Positions 44,003 through 54,573 of a DNA stretch of 64,000 bases are shown here, one piece after another. A program made the translations under genes and the position numbers. The number at the start of each line of letters is the position of its first letter. Position 1 is the stretch's first letter. The DNA comes from Sebastes aleutianus (taxonomy: Eukaryota; Chordata; Actinopteri; Perciformes; Sebastidae): the NCBI GenBank assembly GCA_916700875.1, contig CAKAKS010000289.1, forward strand, positions 1 through 64,000. Reading direction: 5' to 3'. A model generated the notes under the pieces. The model worked only from the letters and a program-made list of their open reading frames with translations, did no database searches and had not been told where the DNA came from.

Positions 44003-45047
44003 AGTCTGCTATACATAGCATGGCAACGGTCTCCTATACATAGCAACAGTCTGTTATACATAGCAACAGTCTGTTACACATAGCATAGCAACAGTCTGTT
44101 ATACATAGCATAGCAACAGTCTGTTATGCATAGCAACGGTCTGCTATATATAGCAACGGTCTGTTATACATAGCAACAGTCTGCTATACATAGCAATCTT
44201 CTGTTATACATAGCATAGCAACGGTCTGCTATATATAGCAAGGGTCTGTTATTCATAGCATAGCAACGGCCTGTTATACATAGCATAGCAACAGTCTGTT
44301 ATGCATAGCAACAGTCTGTTATACATAGCAACGGTCTGTTATACATAGCATAGCAACGGTCTGTTATTCATAGTATAGCAACGGTCTGTAATACATAGCA
44401 ACAGTCTACTATACATAGCATAGCAACGGTCTGTAATACATAGCAACAGTCTGCTATACATAGCATAGCAACGGTCTGCTATACATAGCAACGGTCTGTT
44501 ATTCATAGCATAGCAACGGCCTGTTATACATAGCATTGCAACAGTCTGTTATGCATAGCAACGGTCTGTTATACATAGCAACGGTCTGCTATACATAGCA
44601 ACGGCCTGTTATTCATAGCATAGCAACAGTCTGTTATACATAGCAACGGTCTTCTATACATGGCAACGGTCTGTTATGCATAGCAACGGTCTGTTAAGCA
44701 TAGCAACGGTCTGTTATACATAGCAATGGTCTGCTATACATAGCAACGGTCTGCTATACATAGCAACAGTCTGTTATGCATAGCAATGGTTTGTTATGCA
44801 TAGCAACGGTCTGTTAAGCATAGCAACGGCCTGCTATACATAGCAACAGTCTTCTATTCATAGCAACGGTCTGTTATATATAGCAACGGTCTGCTATACA
44901 TAGCAACGGTCTGTTATATATAGCAACGGTCTGCTATTCATAGCAACGGTCTGTTATATATAGCAACGGTCTGCTATACATAGCAACGGTCTGTTATATA
45001 TAGCAACGGTCTGCTATACATAGCAACGGTCTGCTACACATAGCAGA
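44003..45047 (-). repeat. 20-bp minisatellite array, same unit as 8.2-9.6 kb, inverted
   Basis: Units TACATAGCAACGGTCTGCTA and variants (CAACAG, GTTATA, ATGCAT). This is the reverse complement of the unit at 8221-9638. About 45-50 units. Unlike the other array, many units carry an extra TAGCA (TAGCATAGCAACGG), giving a mix of 20- and 25-bp units, mostly in the proximal half. Cys/Tyr-rich frames across it are artefacts. Confidence 0.96.
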
Positions 45048-45652
45048 TTTAAAAAGTCTTAATCTGACTCTTTTAATGACAGAATCCTGAACACAAGGTC
45101 ACAGATAATGCCGAAAAACTCTCTTCTATTTGTTCTGAGTGCACGAACACACTGCTGCTCCACATTCAACGGCATCTCATTTTGTCAATTCTGATTATGA
45201 AAATAAATGAGCCTCTGCTCCCGGGAGGCTGCATACGAGCTGATTTGTGATTTACAATCGAGGCGTCTTTGCTTTTTGGGGCGATTTAACCAGCAGTCTT
45301 CCACGCAGACGGTAAATCATGTCTGGAGTCATGAAGGAGGCGGCCAGCTTCCACCAGAGCTGCGTCATTACACAGAGATACACTGAGTCAGACCTGTATT
45401 TGTTTAAGCTTTGATTTAGTGTCACAGTGTCTTTTTTTTTTTGATCTGATGAAGTTTTAGAGCTCAAAGTTAAAGGATCACCTGATTCAACTATCAGGCC
45501 ATTAAATAGGCGTTATCAGTCGCTATAAGCACCATAGATGTGGGTCAGTAGGGGCCTACTACACCTACTGGGTTGTAAAAGTGAAAGTGAAATTTAAAAG
45601 CAACAAAAACTAACATGTGAAACTAAATGAAACGTCACGTTTTCAACACAAA
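45048..45652. other. no recognised feature
   Basis: Unique-looking sequence; a T run of about 10 at 45431-45441. Confidence 0.35.
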
Positions 45653-45946
45653 CAAAAAGGCTTCTTCAGATTTAGGCATAAAACTACAACTTCTTTAGGT
45701 TTAGGCAACAAAACTACAACTTTTTTAGGTTTAGGCAATAAAACTACAACTTCTTTAGGTTTAGGCAACAAAACTACAACTTTTTTAGGTTTAGGCAATA
45801 AAACTACAACTTCTTTAGGTTTAGGCAACAAAACTACAACTTTTTTAGGTTTAGGCAATAAAACTACAACTTCTTTAGGTTTAGGCTACAAAACTACAAC
45901 TTCTTTAGGTTTAAGCAATAAAACTACAACTTCTTTAGGTTTAGGC
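45653..45946 (+). repeat. 30-bp minisatellite with 60-bp higher-order period
   Basis: Units of TTTAGGCAACAAAACTACAA plus CTTCTTTAGG. Two subunits alternate strictly (GGCAACA...TTTTTT then GGCAATA...TTCTTT), giving a 60-bp period. Because 30 is a multiple of three, both strands stay open (KTTTSLGLGN repeats on plus, PKPKKVVVLL on minus); these are artefacts. The unit resembles the GTTTAGGCAACACAACTAC motif at 43747-43765. Confidence 0.95.
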
Positions 45947-46099
45947 TGTCACCATCTTGTTTTTTTGGAACCAGAAGTGACACCAGAAGGTGGAGCTTAG
46001 TATAACTGAACACTGAATAAGATGTTTTTAGGCGACCAAAATATTATAATTAACATTGAGGAACTGAAAATACACTGTAAAAGGGTTAAAGTTGTAAGA

Positions 46100-46350
46100 C
46101 GAAAATACATACAACGCCGTGGTAACGACCTGTCAGTTACAAGGTAGCCCCGCCCTAAAGCATCCCCTGCTTTATGGTCTATCTGACTCTAAATGGGACC
46201 ATAATTTACTAAATGAACATCATGCTGTATTGAGGAAGACTTGAAACTAGTGATTGAGATCATAAACTCATGTTTACAATGTTTACTGAGGTAATAAATC
46301 AATTTCTCATAGGCTTCTATACAATCAGACTTTTTCGCCAGGCTGGAATA
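46100..46350 (+). repeat. dispersed fish repeat (GCCCCGCCCTAAAGCA)
   Basis: GTAGCCCCGCCCTAAAGCAT, TTATGGTCTATCTGACTCTA, CATCATGCTGTATTGAGGAA and TTACTGAGGTAATAAATCAA belong to a repeat I remember as widespread in percomorph genomes. One copy here; ends not resolved. Confidence 0.6.
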
Positions 46351-46917
46351 AAATTCAGAATCAGGACTATTTGGGCTGATTGTGATTACAGGTATTTAAG
46401 TGTTTCCAGTTTACTGTAACCCAGTGAGTGATTTGGTTTCCTGTGGAGTAGAAGGGGTGTTTGTTAGAGTTCCAGCTGGTGAATAATTGAAGGCGTTACA
46501 GGCGTTGCGTTATATCTGCATGATGTGGCCGACTCCTCAGAGGCACAGCGCGCATGTTTTATTCACATGCTTCATCCAACTTTCATAACACAAGGTGAAA
46601 AGACACAGAGGGAGGTGACTCCGATGGTAGAGGAGCCACACTGACCCTAATGAAGAAAACGAGAGAAACAACAATCACGAGGTTCATTTATCTACGACGG
46701 GTTCAGCCTCCCTCTGCTGCAGCTTCACACACAGTTACTCATAATCACAGCTGGGAGCTTCCCAGTTCAACCAGCTGGATGGATACTGGGAGGATCACTG
46801 GAGACACTGGAGGAAATACCTCATTAAATATTCATCACTAAAATATTCTATAAAATGAGAATATTAGTTATTTTAACAAATAAGATTAAATAATACCCTG
46901 TGATAACAACATAGCGT
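46351..46917. other. no recognised feature
   Basis: No exon or repeat recognised. Confidence 0.35.
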
Positions 46918-46950
<33 letters not shown>

Positions 46951-47395
46951 CACTATATATATATATATATAAAGACGTACATATATACATACATATATGT
47001 GTGTATATGTATACTTTAGATATACGTATGTATATACAGTATTCGTATATACACAGTATATGTATATTATTTTAACATAAGATTAAACAATACCCTATGA
47101 TAACAATATAGCATAACATATATATATACATATACTGTATATATATACAGTATATATACATATATACGTATATATATATATGTTTTATACATACCTATGT
47201 ATACGTATGTATATATATATAGATATATATATCTATATATATATTACTATTTTAACATATAAGATTGAACAATACCCTATGATAACAATATAGCATAACA
47301 TAGGTATATACAGTATACATACATATATATATACACACACACACATATATACAGTATATGTGTGTGTGTGTATATACGCACGCACACAAAAGAGA
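46918..47395. repeat. (TA)n / TATACAGTATA array, cruciform-prone
   Basis: Long TATATA runs with TATATACAGTATATAT and ATATACGTATATATAT words. An anchor AACAATATAGCATAACATA recurs at about 47102 and 47284 (with a diverged form near 46906), each preceded by ATACCCTATGATA-like text, so the block is a diverged direct repeat of roughly 180-190 bases. Ends in a CA/GT run near 47331-47372. Confidence 0.85.
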
Positions 47396-47861
47396 TCTTT
47401 GGTTCTGTACTGAAGAAGTGTGTTTTATGAAAACTAGGAGTTAAAGTTTGACTGTTCCTCAGCAGCAATCGTGTTTTTGACGTGTCGGAGGTCTCGTGTT
47501 CAGGATCATGTTTGTTGGGATTCATCTTCAGGGAAAGTGCTGAGAGTGCTGAGGAGACATCGAGTAACAGGAACCACGGCGGTCTGAAGACGCGCTCACT
47601 CAAATGAAGTGCTGATGTCAGGGATTCTTTTTGTGCTCGTCTTGTTGTTTTGTTGAAACTGAATCGCTTTTCCTCGACGTCGGAGAGCAGCAGAGACGAA
47701 GAATAGCTGCTCAACTAACAGCAAAATTACAGTCCGTCTACCCTAAGATATTATAGTATCATAATATATAGGGGAAAAAATAGCCTTAATATTCCTTTAA
47801 TGTCTTCAAGGTGCACTGTTCAGACACAGGTAGAGACTAGCTGGTGAACATAATGGATAAT
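47396..47861. other. no recognised feature
   Basis: The 145-codon minus-strand frame at 47277-47714 has its C-terminal third in the TA/CA repeat, and the rest has no recognised domain. Confidence 0.35.
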
Positions 47862-48012
47862 GCACAATTTTGTACATTTTTAGATTATAATTTACAATCT
47901 TTAATGCACATTTGCAGATTATATTGTACAGTCTTTAATGCATATTTTTGCACAATTTTAGATTGTAATTTAAAGTTCTTAATGCACATTTTTAGATTAT
48001 AATTTACAGTAA
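47862..48012. repeat. short imperfect tandem repeat
   Basis: About four diverged units built on TTAATGCACATTTTTAGATT and ATAATTTACAGT, roughly 35-45 bases each. Confidence 0.7.
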
Positions 48013-48115
48013 TTTATTAATTTATTATTGATTATGGCATGTTCCGTCCTCCATACATCTCACCCCGTCAGACTGAATCAAGTCTCTTTAAAGACTTGCC
48101 GGAGGATCCCAGCGT

Positions 48116-48494
48116 GTGACTGTCTGGAGAAGAGGTGGAGGTATCAGCGGGTGACTGGTTGGAGAAGAGGTGGAGGTATCAGCGGGTGACTGGTTGGAGA
48201 AGAGGTGGAGGTATCAGCGTGTGACTGGTTGGAGAAGAGGTGGAGGTATCAGCGTGTGACTGGTTGGAGAAGAGGTGGAGGTATCAGCGGGTGACTGGTT
48301 GGAGAAGAGGTGGAGGTATCAGCGTGTGACTGGTTGGAGAAGAGGTGGAGGTATCAGCGGGTGACTGGTTGGAGAAGAGGTGGAGGTATCAGCGGGTGAC
48401 TGGTTGGAGAAGAGGTGGAGGTATCAGCGGGTGACTGGTTGGAGAAGAGGTGGAGGTATCAGCGTGTGACTGGTTGGAGAAGAGGTGGAAGTAT
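48116..48494 (+). repeat. 35-bp minisatellite, 11 units
   Basis: Contiguous units of TGACTGGTTGGAGAAGAGGT plus GGAGGTATCAGCGGG. Adjacent units differ mainly at one position (CAGCGGG or CAGCGTG), in an irregular order. Followed by a short GT run. Confidence 0.97.
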
Positions 48495-49499
48495 CATTGT
48501 GTGTGTGTGTGTGTTAACCTTCATGAGATGAACAACGCCAGGCCGTTCTGTGATTCGGTCTCTGGAGTCGCTTACTGACTTAAAGCCGTCATGAATCAAG
48601 CCGGTGGCGTCTCAGGCCGCATGAAAGATGACTCCAGCTGTCGGCTCCCGGAGGATGGAGAACCGCTGCTGAACTGACACTCGCAGCTCACCAGATACGA
48701 CGATTCAGCATGAATGCTAAAATAAACATATCAATCTCAGCGATCGGCATAAATCACCACGTGACCTCTCGGAGAGGAGGCGGGTACCCAACGCTCCGCG
48801 ACGAGTGTTTCATCCAGAGGGGCCTGCCAGTGTTACCATGATGGAACCAGGAATTATACAGCACCCACATGACAGTCCAGGTGCAGCTGTGGTCGTCCAC
48901 AGATGCTGGCTGCATCTGTTTGAGGGTAAATCAGAACCCAGAAACCTCTCTGATATCACGTCTTTGATACAATTCAACTTCCAAAAGCTGAAGCTGACAT
49001 GTTTAATATTCTAAAGCGGTGCGTCCAGGATGGACTTTAGAGCCGATCGTAAAAAACACTCTTAACATACCCAAAATCAGCTTGATTCTGGTGTAGTGTG
49101 GACCCGACATTAGACCTTCTCTCACACCGACAGAGAGGTGAGGAGCACTCGGCTGTGAGAGGTCACGTGAAAAGGTCGCTCAGTAAGCAGCTTCTACGAT
49201 TTGGTATCCAACGCATTTATCTTGGATTTGACTTCAGTGTGGTTTGAAGACATTGATTGATTGTTTTCATTTAAAAAGTGACCGGAGGGTTCGTACAAAC
49301 ACTGCACTTTGGGATCAAATATCACATGACCTGCACTGCTTAAGATGTGTTTCCTTTATGATATTAGACCGGTACGGGGCGCGTAGAGGTGCAGTCTGTA
49401 AAGGTGTTTTTGTTTGGGTTGGTGGTGATGTCCTGAGCGACCACAGGGTTCCTCCGAGTGGCAGGTTTGATCATGGCGTGGAGGTAAGAAGTTCTTGGG
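48495..49499. other. mostly unassigned; family N-like scrap near 48988-49085
   Basis: 48988-49085 (CATGTTTAATATTCTAAAGC, AACACTCTTAACATACCC) resembles 6715-6815. Otherwise no feature recognised. Confidence 0.4.
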
Positions 49500-49755
49500 T
49501 TGTCCATCCATCCATCCATTGACTACCATTTATCCGGGGCCAGGTCGCGGGGGCCAGCAGGCTTAGCAGGGGATTCCAGACGTCCCTCTCCCCAGCAACG
49601 TTTTCCAGCTCTTCCTGGGGGACCCCGAGGCGTTCCCAGGCCAGACCAGACATATAATCTCTCCAGCGTGTTCTGGGTCTACCCCGGGGCCTCTTGACCA
49701 GTTGGCGAGCCCGGAAAACCTCCAAAGGGAGGCGTCCAGGAGGCATCCTGAACCA
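49500..49755 (-). pseudogene. LINE retrotransposon 3' end (5'-truncated)
   Basis: On the minus strand the frame reads KRPRGRPRTRWRDYMSGLAW, then RLGVPQEELENVAGERDVWN, the C-terminal tail seen downstream of the reverse transcriptase in many fish non-LTR elements. The element ends in a (TGGA)n tail at 49515-49501, typical of such LINEs. Only the last roughly 75 codons are left. Clade (CR1/L2/Rex-like or RTE) not settled. Confidence 0.75.
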
Positions 49756-49763
49756 CCTCTACT

Positions 49764-50200
49764 AGGGATGCAACGATACCAGAAATCTAGTAGTCGATAC
49801 TAATACCAGTGAATTTCCACAATTCTCGATACCCAATTCAATACCACGGTACAAAAAACCCCGCAAACAACAACAATAAATCCCCTGTACTGTAATTCAA
49901 CACGTACGCTTTTATTAAAAACATTTGAACATTACAAAAAACAGAGGCATGTAGCCTTTAGGTAATAAATAAAAAGAATTGACCCATTTCGTTCATTTTG
50001 GCGTATCAGTTATCAATCGATAGTCAGACGACGGACACTACATACTGACCGTGAACGCATCTAGTCCGTCAGCTCAGAGTAGCAGGTATCGTATTTTATA
50101 CACGGGACGAGAGAGTTGACAGACGTCGACAAAAGCAAACACACCTATTTGGCAATATTTCACGTTTAATCCCAACGCTATAAGGGAACCAGAACGTTAA
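49764..50200 (+). mobile_element. hAT-like element with AGGGATGCAACGATACC end
   Basis: ACTAGGGATGCAACGATACC is a classic end of a fish non-autonomous hAT. It is followed by GTAGTCGATACTAATACCAG and CAATACCACGGTAC. The far end is not identified; the limit at about 50200 is a guess. Confidence 0.5.
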
Positions 50201-51395
50201 TGAGGTATCGTCGCGAGGCGGATGGAGCCGTCACAGCCGGTGTGCACGGAGCAGCGGCGCCAGGTAGACCACCGCAGCGGAGCCCCGCAGCAGAAGCGCT
50301 ACCGGAGAGGCCAGACCTGGCATCTGGTAGTTGCTTTCAGTCCAAAATGGCGGATGGCGGTTCCCAACCAAAACCAGCATAGAAACCTAATTTGTCAGAG
50401 AACCTGTGGACCCCCACATGTCCGTCAGAGGAGGTCTTTCCACCGAGTTTCAGCCCATTTGTGTACATAAAGATATTAAAGCCGTACATCAGCTCTGACG
50501 TTCAGAGATAAAAATGTTTCTTATTGGCTCTTTCTTTTCCACGGCGCTGCGGAGCGAGACGCCCATCACAGTGTGCATCTGTCCTTGGCTGCAGCACAGG
50601 ACACCTGGCCCAGCAGAGATACAGAGAGAGGGGGGGTTACTCTAAATAATTCATCCCAGGGAGGGAAGGAGGAGGGCGAGAGGGAAGATGGAGAGTCCAG
50701 AGGAAAAAGGAAAAACCACTCAGGACACAAAAAAGTCTCTGGATTTCCTTCCCATGAATCCTCGAACTCTCCTTTGATTCGGTTTTATACTCCGGGTGAC
50801 AATCTGAGTTTTCATCGCCAGCGGGGATCCAATCTTCTCAACATAATTTCTGGGCTCCGCGTGCAGCCGCGCGGCGTCCTCGACGGAGCGCAACCCCCGC
50901 GGAGTGTCGGCATGGCGTTAATTAAGCCGGGCTGCAGCGACCTCAGATTTAAAGCCGGCAGGACTCGCAGGTTTTACTGTCGGTCATTTAACCCAACAGC
51001 ACAACTCACGCTGACATTGATATCAGGCCACAGAGGCTCTGAAAACTCCCATCAGCCCCTGGGGCAGAGCCACATTATGCAGCCGAACTATTCATCACGC
51101 AGACAGTTCTGCTAATGCCACTCAAGGAGCCGCAATTCAGAGGTCAGAGGTCACATAAACAAGACTTGCTGATATATCAACGGACCAAACAAACCACCGT
51201 GTAGATTTATACTGTGAGACGGTTAAATATCAATCAGCTCATCATTTACCTTTAACTCAGTGTAGTTATAGAAGAGTTTACTGGTTTCTAGTGAACTGAA
51301 ATAGTCCTGATATCACATTCAGAACTTTCTGAGTTCAAGTCACATGAATTAAATATCCAGCTGATCGTTACTTAACACAGCAGCTCTGTGAAGCA
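50201..51395. other. no recognised gene; 180-codon ORF at 50573-51115
   Basis: The plus-strand ORF at 50573-51115 is the longest frame outside obvious repeats, but has no recognised domain. A rough estimate is that about one ORF this long is expected by chance in 64 kb. 50880-51110 is unique and GC-richer, and could be regulatory. Confidence 0.3.
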
Positions 51396-51993
51396 GTGGA
51401 CAAATATGCTGCTTTATGCAAATGTATGTATATATTTATTATTAGAGATCAATTATCAACACAAAACAATGACAGATATTGATCAGAAACCCTCACAGGT
51501 ACTGCATTTAGCATAAAAATAAATACGCTCCAATCATAACATGGCAAACTGCAGCCCAACAGGCAACAACAGCTGTCAGTGTGTCAGTGTGCTGACTTGA
51601 CTATGACTTGCCCCAAACTGCATGTGATTATCATAAAGTGGGCATGTCTGTAAAGGGGAGACTCGTGGGTACCCATAGAACCCATTTCCATTCACTGATC
51701 TGGAGGTCAGAGGTCAAGGGACCCCTTTGAAAATGGACATGCCATTTTTTCCTCGCCAAAATTTAGCGTAAGTTTGGAGCGTTATTTAACCTCCTTGGCG
51801 TCAAGCTAGTTTGACATGGTTGGTACCGATGGATTCATCAGGTTTTATAGTTTTATATGATACCAGTATCTTCACTTTAGCTTTAAAACTGAGCTGCTAC
51901 AATCTAAAAATCACAAGTTGCGTTACTGGGTTAAAGAAAATAGTGGCGTTAAAACTAATTTGCGTTATTATCCTGCTAACTTTAACAGCTCTA
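51396..51993 (+). mobile_element. family A, nearly complete 3' part
   Basis: From AGTGGACAAATATGCTGC through CAGATATTGATCAGAAACCC, CAACAGGCAACAACAGCTG and GGTCAGAGGTCAAGGGACCC to CTGCTAACTTTAACAGCTCT, a diverged terminus. Confidence 0.8.
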
Positions 51994-52323
51994 ACATATA
52001 CTATATACATGTTTTTTATGTTCTGTGTTCTTTTATGAAGATAAATAAATACTAATATAATTACACATCTCACATGAAGTTGATCTAACCTCGCAGAGTG
52101 AAGTGACGTCGTTCCTTGACAAACACAATTTTACAAATTTTGTTTTTTTCTCATAAATTTACCATTTTAATCTCCGAGAATATCAGAGTTTTTTCTTGTA
52201 ATATTACCCCACCCCCCTCCCCCTTGCCCGGCTCCATATTTATTATTGTTATTTTTGTTTACCTATAATGACCCCGATACGCCACCGTAGACGCCACAGA
52301 GTAGATCCCTGCTTTGTTTGCAG
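51994..52323. other. mostly unassigned; family C-like scrap
   Basis: 52140-52205 (TTTTCTCATAAATTTACC, TTCTTGTAATATTACC) resembles the family C core. Followed by runs of C near 52208-52225. Confidence 0.4.
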
Positions 52324-52402
52324 ACGGTGAAGATGAGTATGTAAAGAAACTAGTGGATAAAAAGAAGTCCACCAGAGGACCCAGAGGCATCAACAGCGTC
52401 AG
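52324..52402 (+). CDS. exon-like segment, unidentified
   Basis: A T-rich tract ending in CAG (52321-52323) is followed by 79 bases open in one frame that read GEDEYVKKLVDKKKS...GINSV and end at CAG|GTCGGT, a weak donor. If unspliced the frame stops five codons on. The lysine-rich, hydrophilic composition looks more protein-like than nearby frames. I do not recognise the family. The opposite strand is also open in the codon-aligned frame, so direction is uncertain. Confidence 0.2.
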
Positions 52403-52852
52403 GTCGGTCTGAGTAACAGTGGAAATAAAAGAGGAACCGGAAAGTTACGAGTCTGACCCGAGTCGGCGTGTTGGGACCATCCGCTGTCATGGCAACAGAC
52501 AAAAATCAATGAGGCAGCGATGGACGGATAAGAAACACAGATAACTGAGTGTTGAGGCGGCAGGTGGTTCAGGGTTTTTTCTTTTTGTGTCTCTGGATTT
52601 AATCACACAGGAAACACAAATCTGACTCTGGATTCTTCTTCAGCAGTCTGGTTCTGATCTCCTCCGGGCTGATTTTTGTTTCCTGGTTTTGTGAGATTTA
52701 CAGAGATAGACGTGGATGACTGTGACGGCTGTGAGGAGTGATGGTAAAAGGATTCAAACCTAAAGGTTTTCCCCACTTAAAGCCCCTCCAGTGTATTTTA
52801 TTATTTCTATATTTCATATTTATTTGAGTCATTTCCTGACTAAGTTGATCAG

Positions 52853-53018
52853 CCTGGAGCTGAGGAGAGAGCGGCCGGTGCTGGTGGACGGTAAACCTCC
52901 AAAACCGCGTTTCAAACGTTCAAAACCACGGCAGCATCTCTACCCGTCCTCCGGAGCGATGTGGCCGGCGTGCGGCGGTGCGGCTCGTTACTTGTTGAAC
53001 CTCGACGTCTCAGATTGA
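52853..53018 (+). CDS. exon-like segment ending in stop, unidentified
   Basis: An AG at 52851-52852 precedes 166 open bases reading SLELRRERPVLVDGKPPKP..., basic and proline-rich, ending at TGA 53016-53018. Joining it to 52324-52402 keeps one reading frame (AG|C gives serine) across a 450-base gap. No homologue comes to mind. Could be chance; the gene is not part of the mammalian KCNQ3-LRRC6 interval as I remember it. Confidence 0.18.
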
Positions 53019-53763
53019 CCGCGGCTGATTTAATGAAGTTAACTCGAGTCTGAATTGTGTTCATGAACATAATAAAGAAATTAATTCTCAGTCAAATGCT
53101 CGTCCGTGAAACCAAGCTGGAACCTCAGCGTCCCACTGAAACAATAAACGAGGTTAGAGTCAACGACCAGAACCGGCAGTCAGGACGAGCAGAACACGGG
53201 CTTCCATATGTGATGCTGGGAAACCACTGAACCATAAAACCACACTGACAAAACGGCCCCAGAGTGATAGTAAATAAGATTTAAATGATCTGTTAAATAC
53301 CACTGATGAAGCGTTTCCCAGTGATCGGCGTATTTCAGACGCTAGCGTTGGTGCGTCTCATTAGACAGAGAAAGGATTGGGTTTAGTGCACGTTATCTGC
53401 ACCGCCACAGGAAGATTATTTATCAACAATTAACGAGGCGGAGCAGAAGGCTGCGCCGCCGACAAACCACCGATCAGCTTCTACTGCCAACTCACTGAGC
53501 TCAGATCTGGGTCGAGGTAACATCTGACAGTAAATGTTGTTCTGTCATATCCTCCAGACACTTTTACTTCCTGTTCTTTGGTAGGCTTTAAATCCCAATA
53601 TTCATGTTTTCACTTGTAACCCTTTTAAAAACCCAAAAGATAAAGTTAAAATGGCATCATCAACGAGATCAAATCAATCAGGAATATGATTGATAAGAAG
53701 TGAAAGTTCATTCCATTTCAACGTCAGCGCCCCGCAGCAGAGCTACGCTTACACCATTGTGAC
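53019..53763. other. no recognised feature
   Basis: Unique-looking; 53330-53470 is a candidate for conserved non-coding DNA on appearance only. Confidence 0.3.
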
Positions 53764-54532
53764 TTTATCTGCTCTAAATGTACCTTAAAGGGAGATTTTT
53801 CAAGTATGTAATACTCTTATCAACATGGGAGTGGACGATTATGCTGCTTTATGCAAATGTCTGTAAAGGGGAAACTGGTGGGTACCCATAGAACCCATTT
53901 TCATTCACTGATCTGGAGGTCAGAGGTCAAGGGACCCCTTTCTTGGACAATTATCAGACATTTTCAGACTTATTTTTCAGACCTTTTTTCGGACATTTTT
54001 TCGGACATTTTTCAGACTTTTTTGGACATATATTTTTTTTTTAAACTTTTTTGGACATTCTTCAGAGTTTTTTCAGACATTTTAAAACTTTTTTTTCAGA
54101 CAATTTTCAGACATTTTTTTCGGACATTTTTCTGACTTTTTTCAGACATATTTTTTTTTTTACCTTTTTTCAGACTTTCAGAAGTTTTTTACCTTTTTTT
54201 TTTTTTACATTTTTCGAACTTTTTTCAGGTTTTTTTCGAATTTTTTTTTTACTTTTTCAGACAATTTTCAGACATTTTTTTTCGGACATATTTTTTTTCT
54301 TTTTTACGTTTTTCAGTCTTTCAGAAGTTTTTTACCTTTTTTTTTTTTTTTTTTTTTACATTTTTCGAACATTTTTCAGGGTTTTTTCAGTTTTTTTTCG
54401 AATTTTTTTTGACTTTTTCAGACACTTTTCAGACATTTTTTTCGGACATTTTTCTGACTTTTTTCGGACATATTTCTTTTTTTTTTTACGTTTTTCAGAC
54501 TTTTTTCCTGGACATTTTACAGACTTTTTTGT

Positions 54533-54573
<41 letters not shown>

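Noticed and set aside
45617..46000. Repeat protein with KTTTSLGLGN units
   Set aside because: The 30-bp unit is a multiple of three, so the open frame is automatic; the opposite strand is equally open. No start or splice context and no known family.
50573..51115. 180-codon ORF as a gene
   Set aside because: No recognised domain or splice context. Roughly one frame this long is expected by chance in a window of this size.
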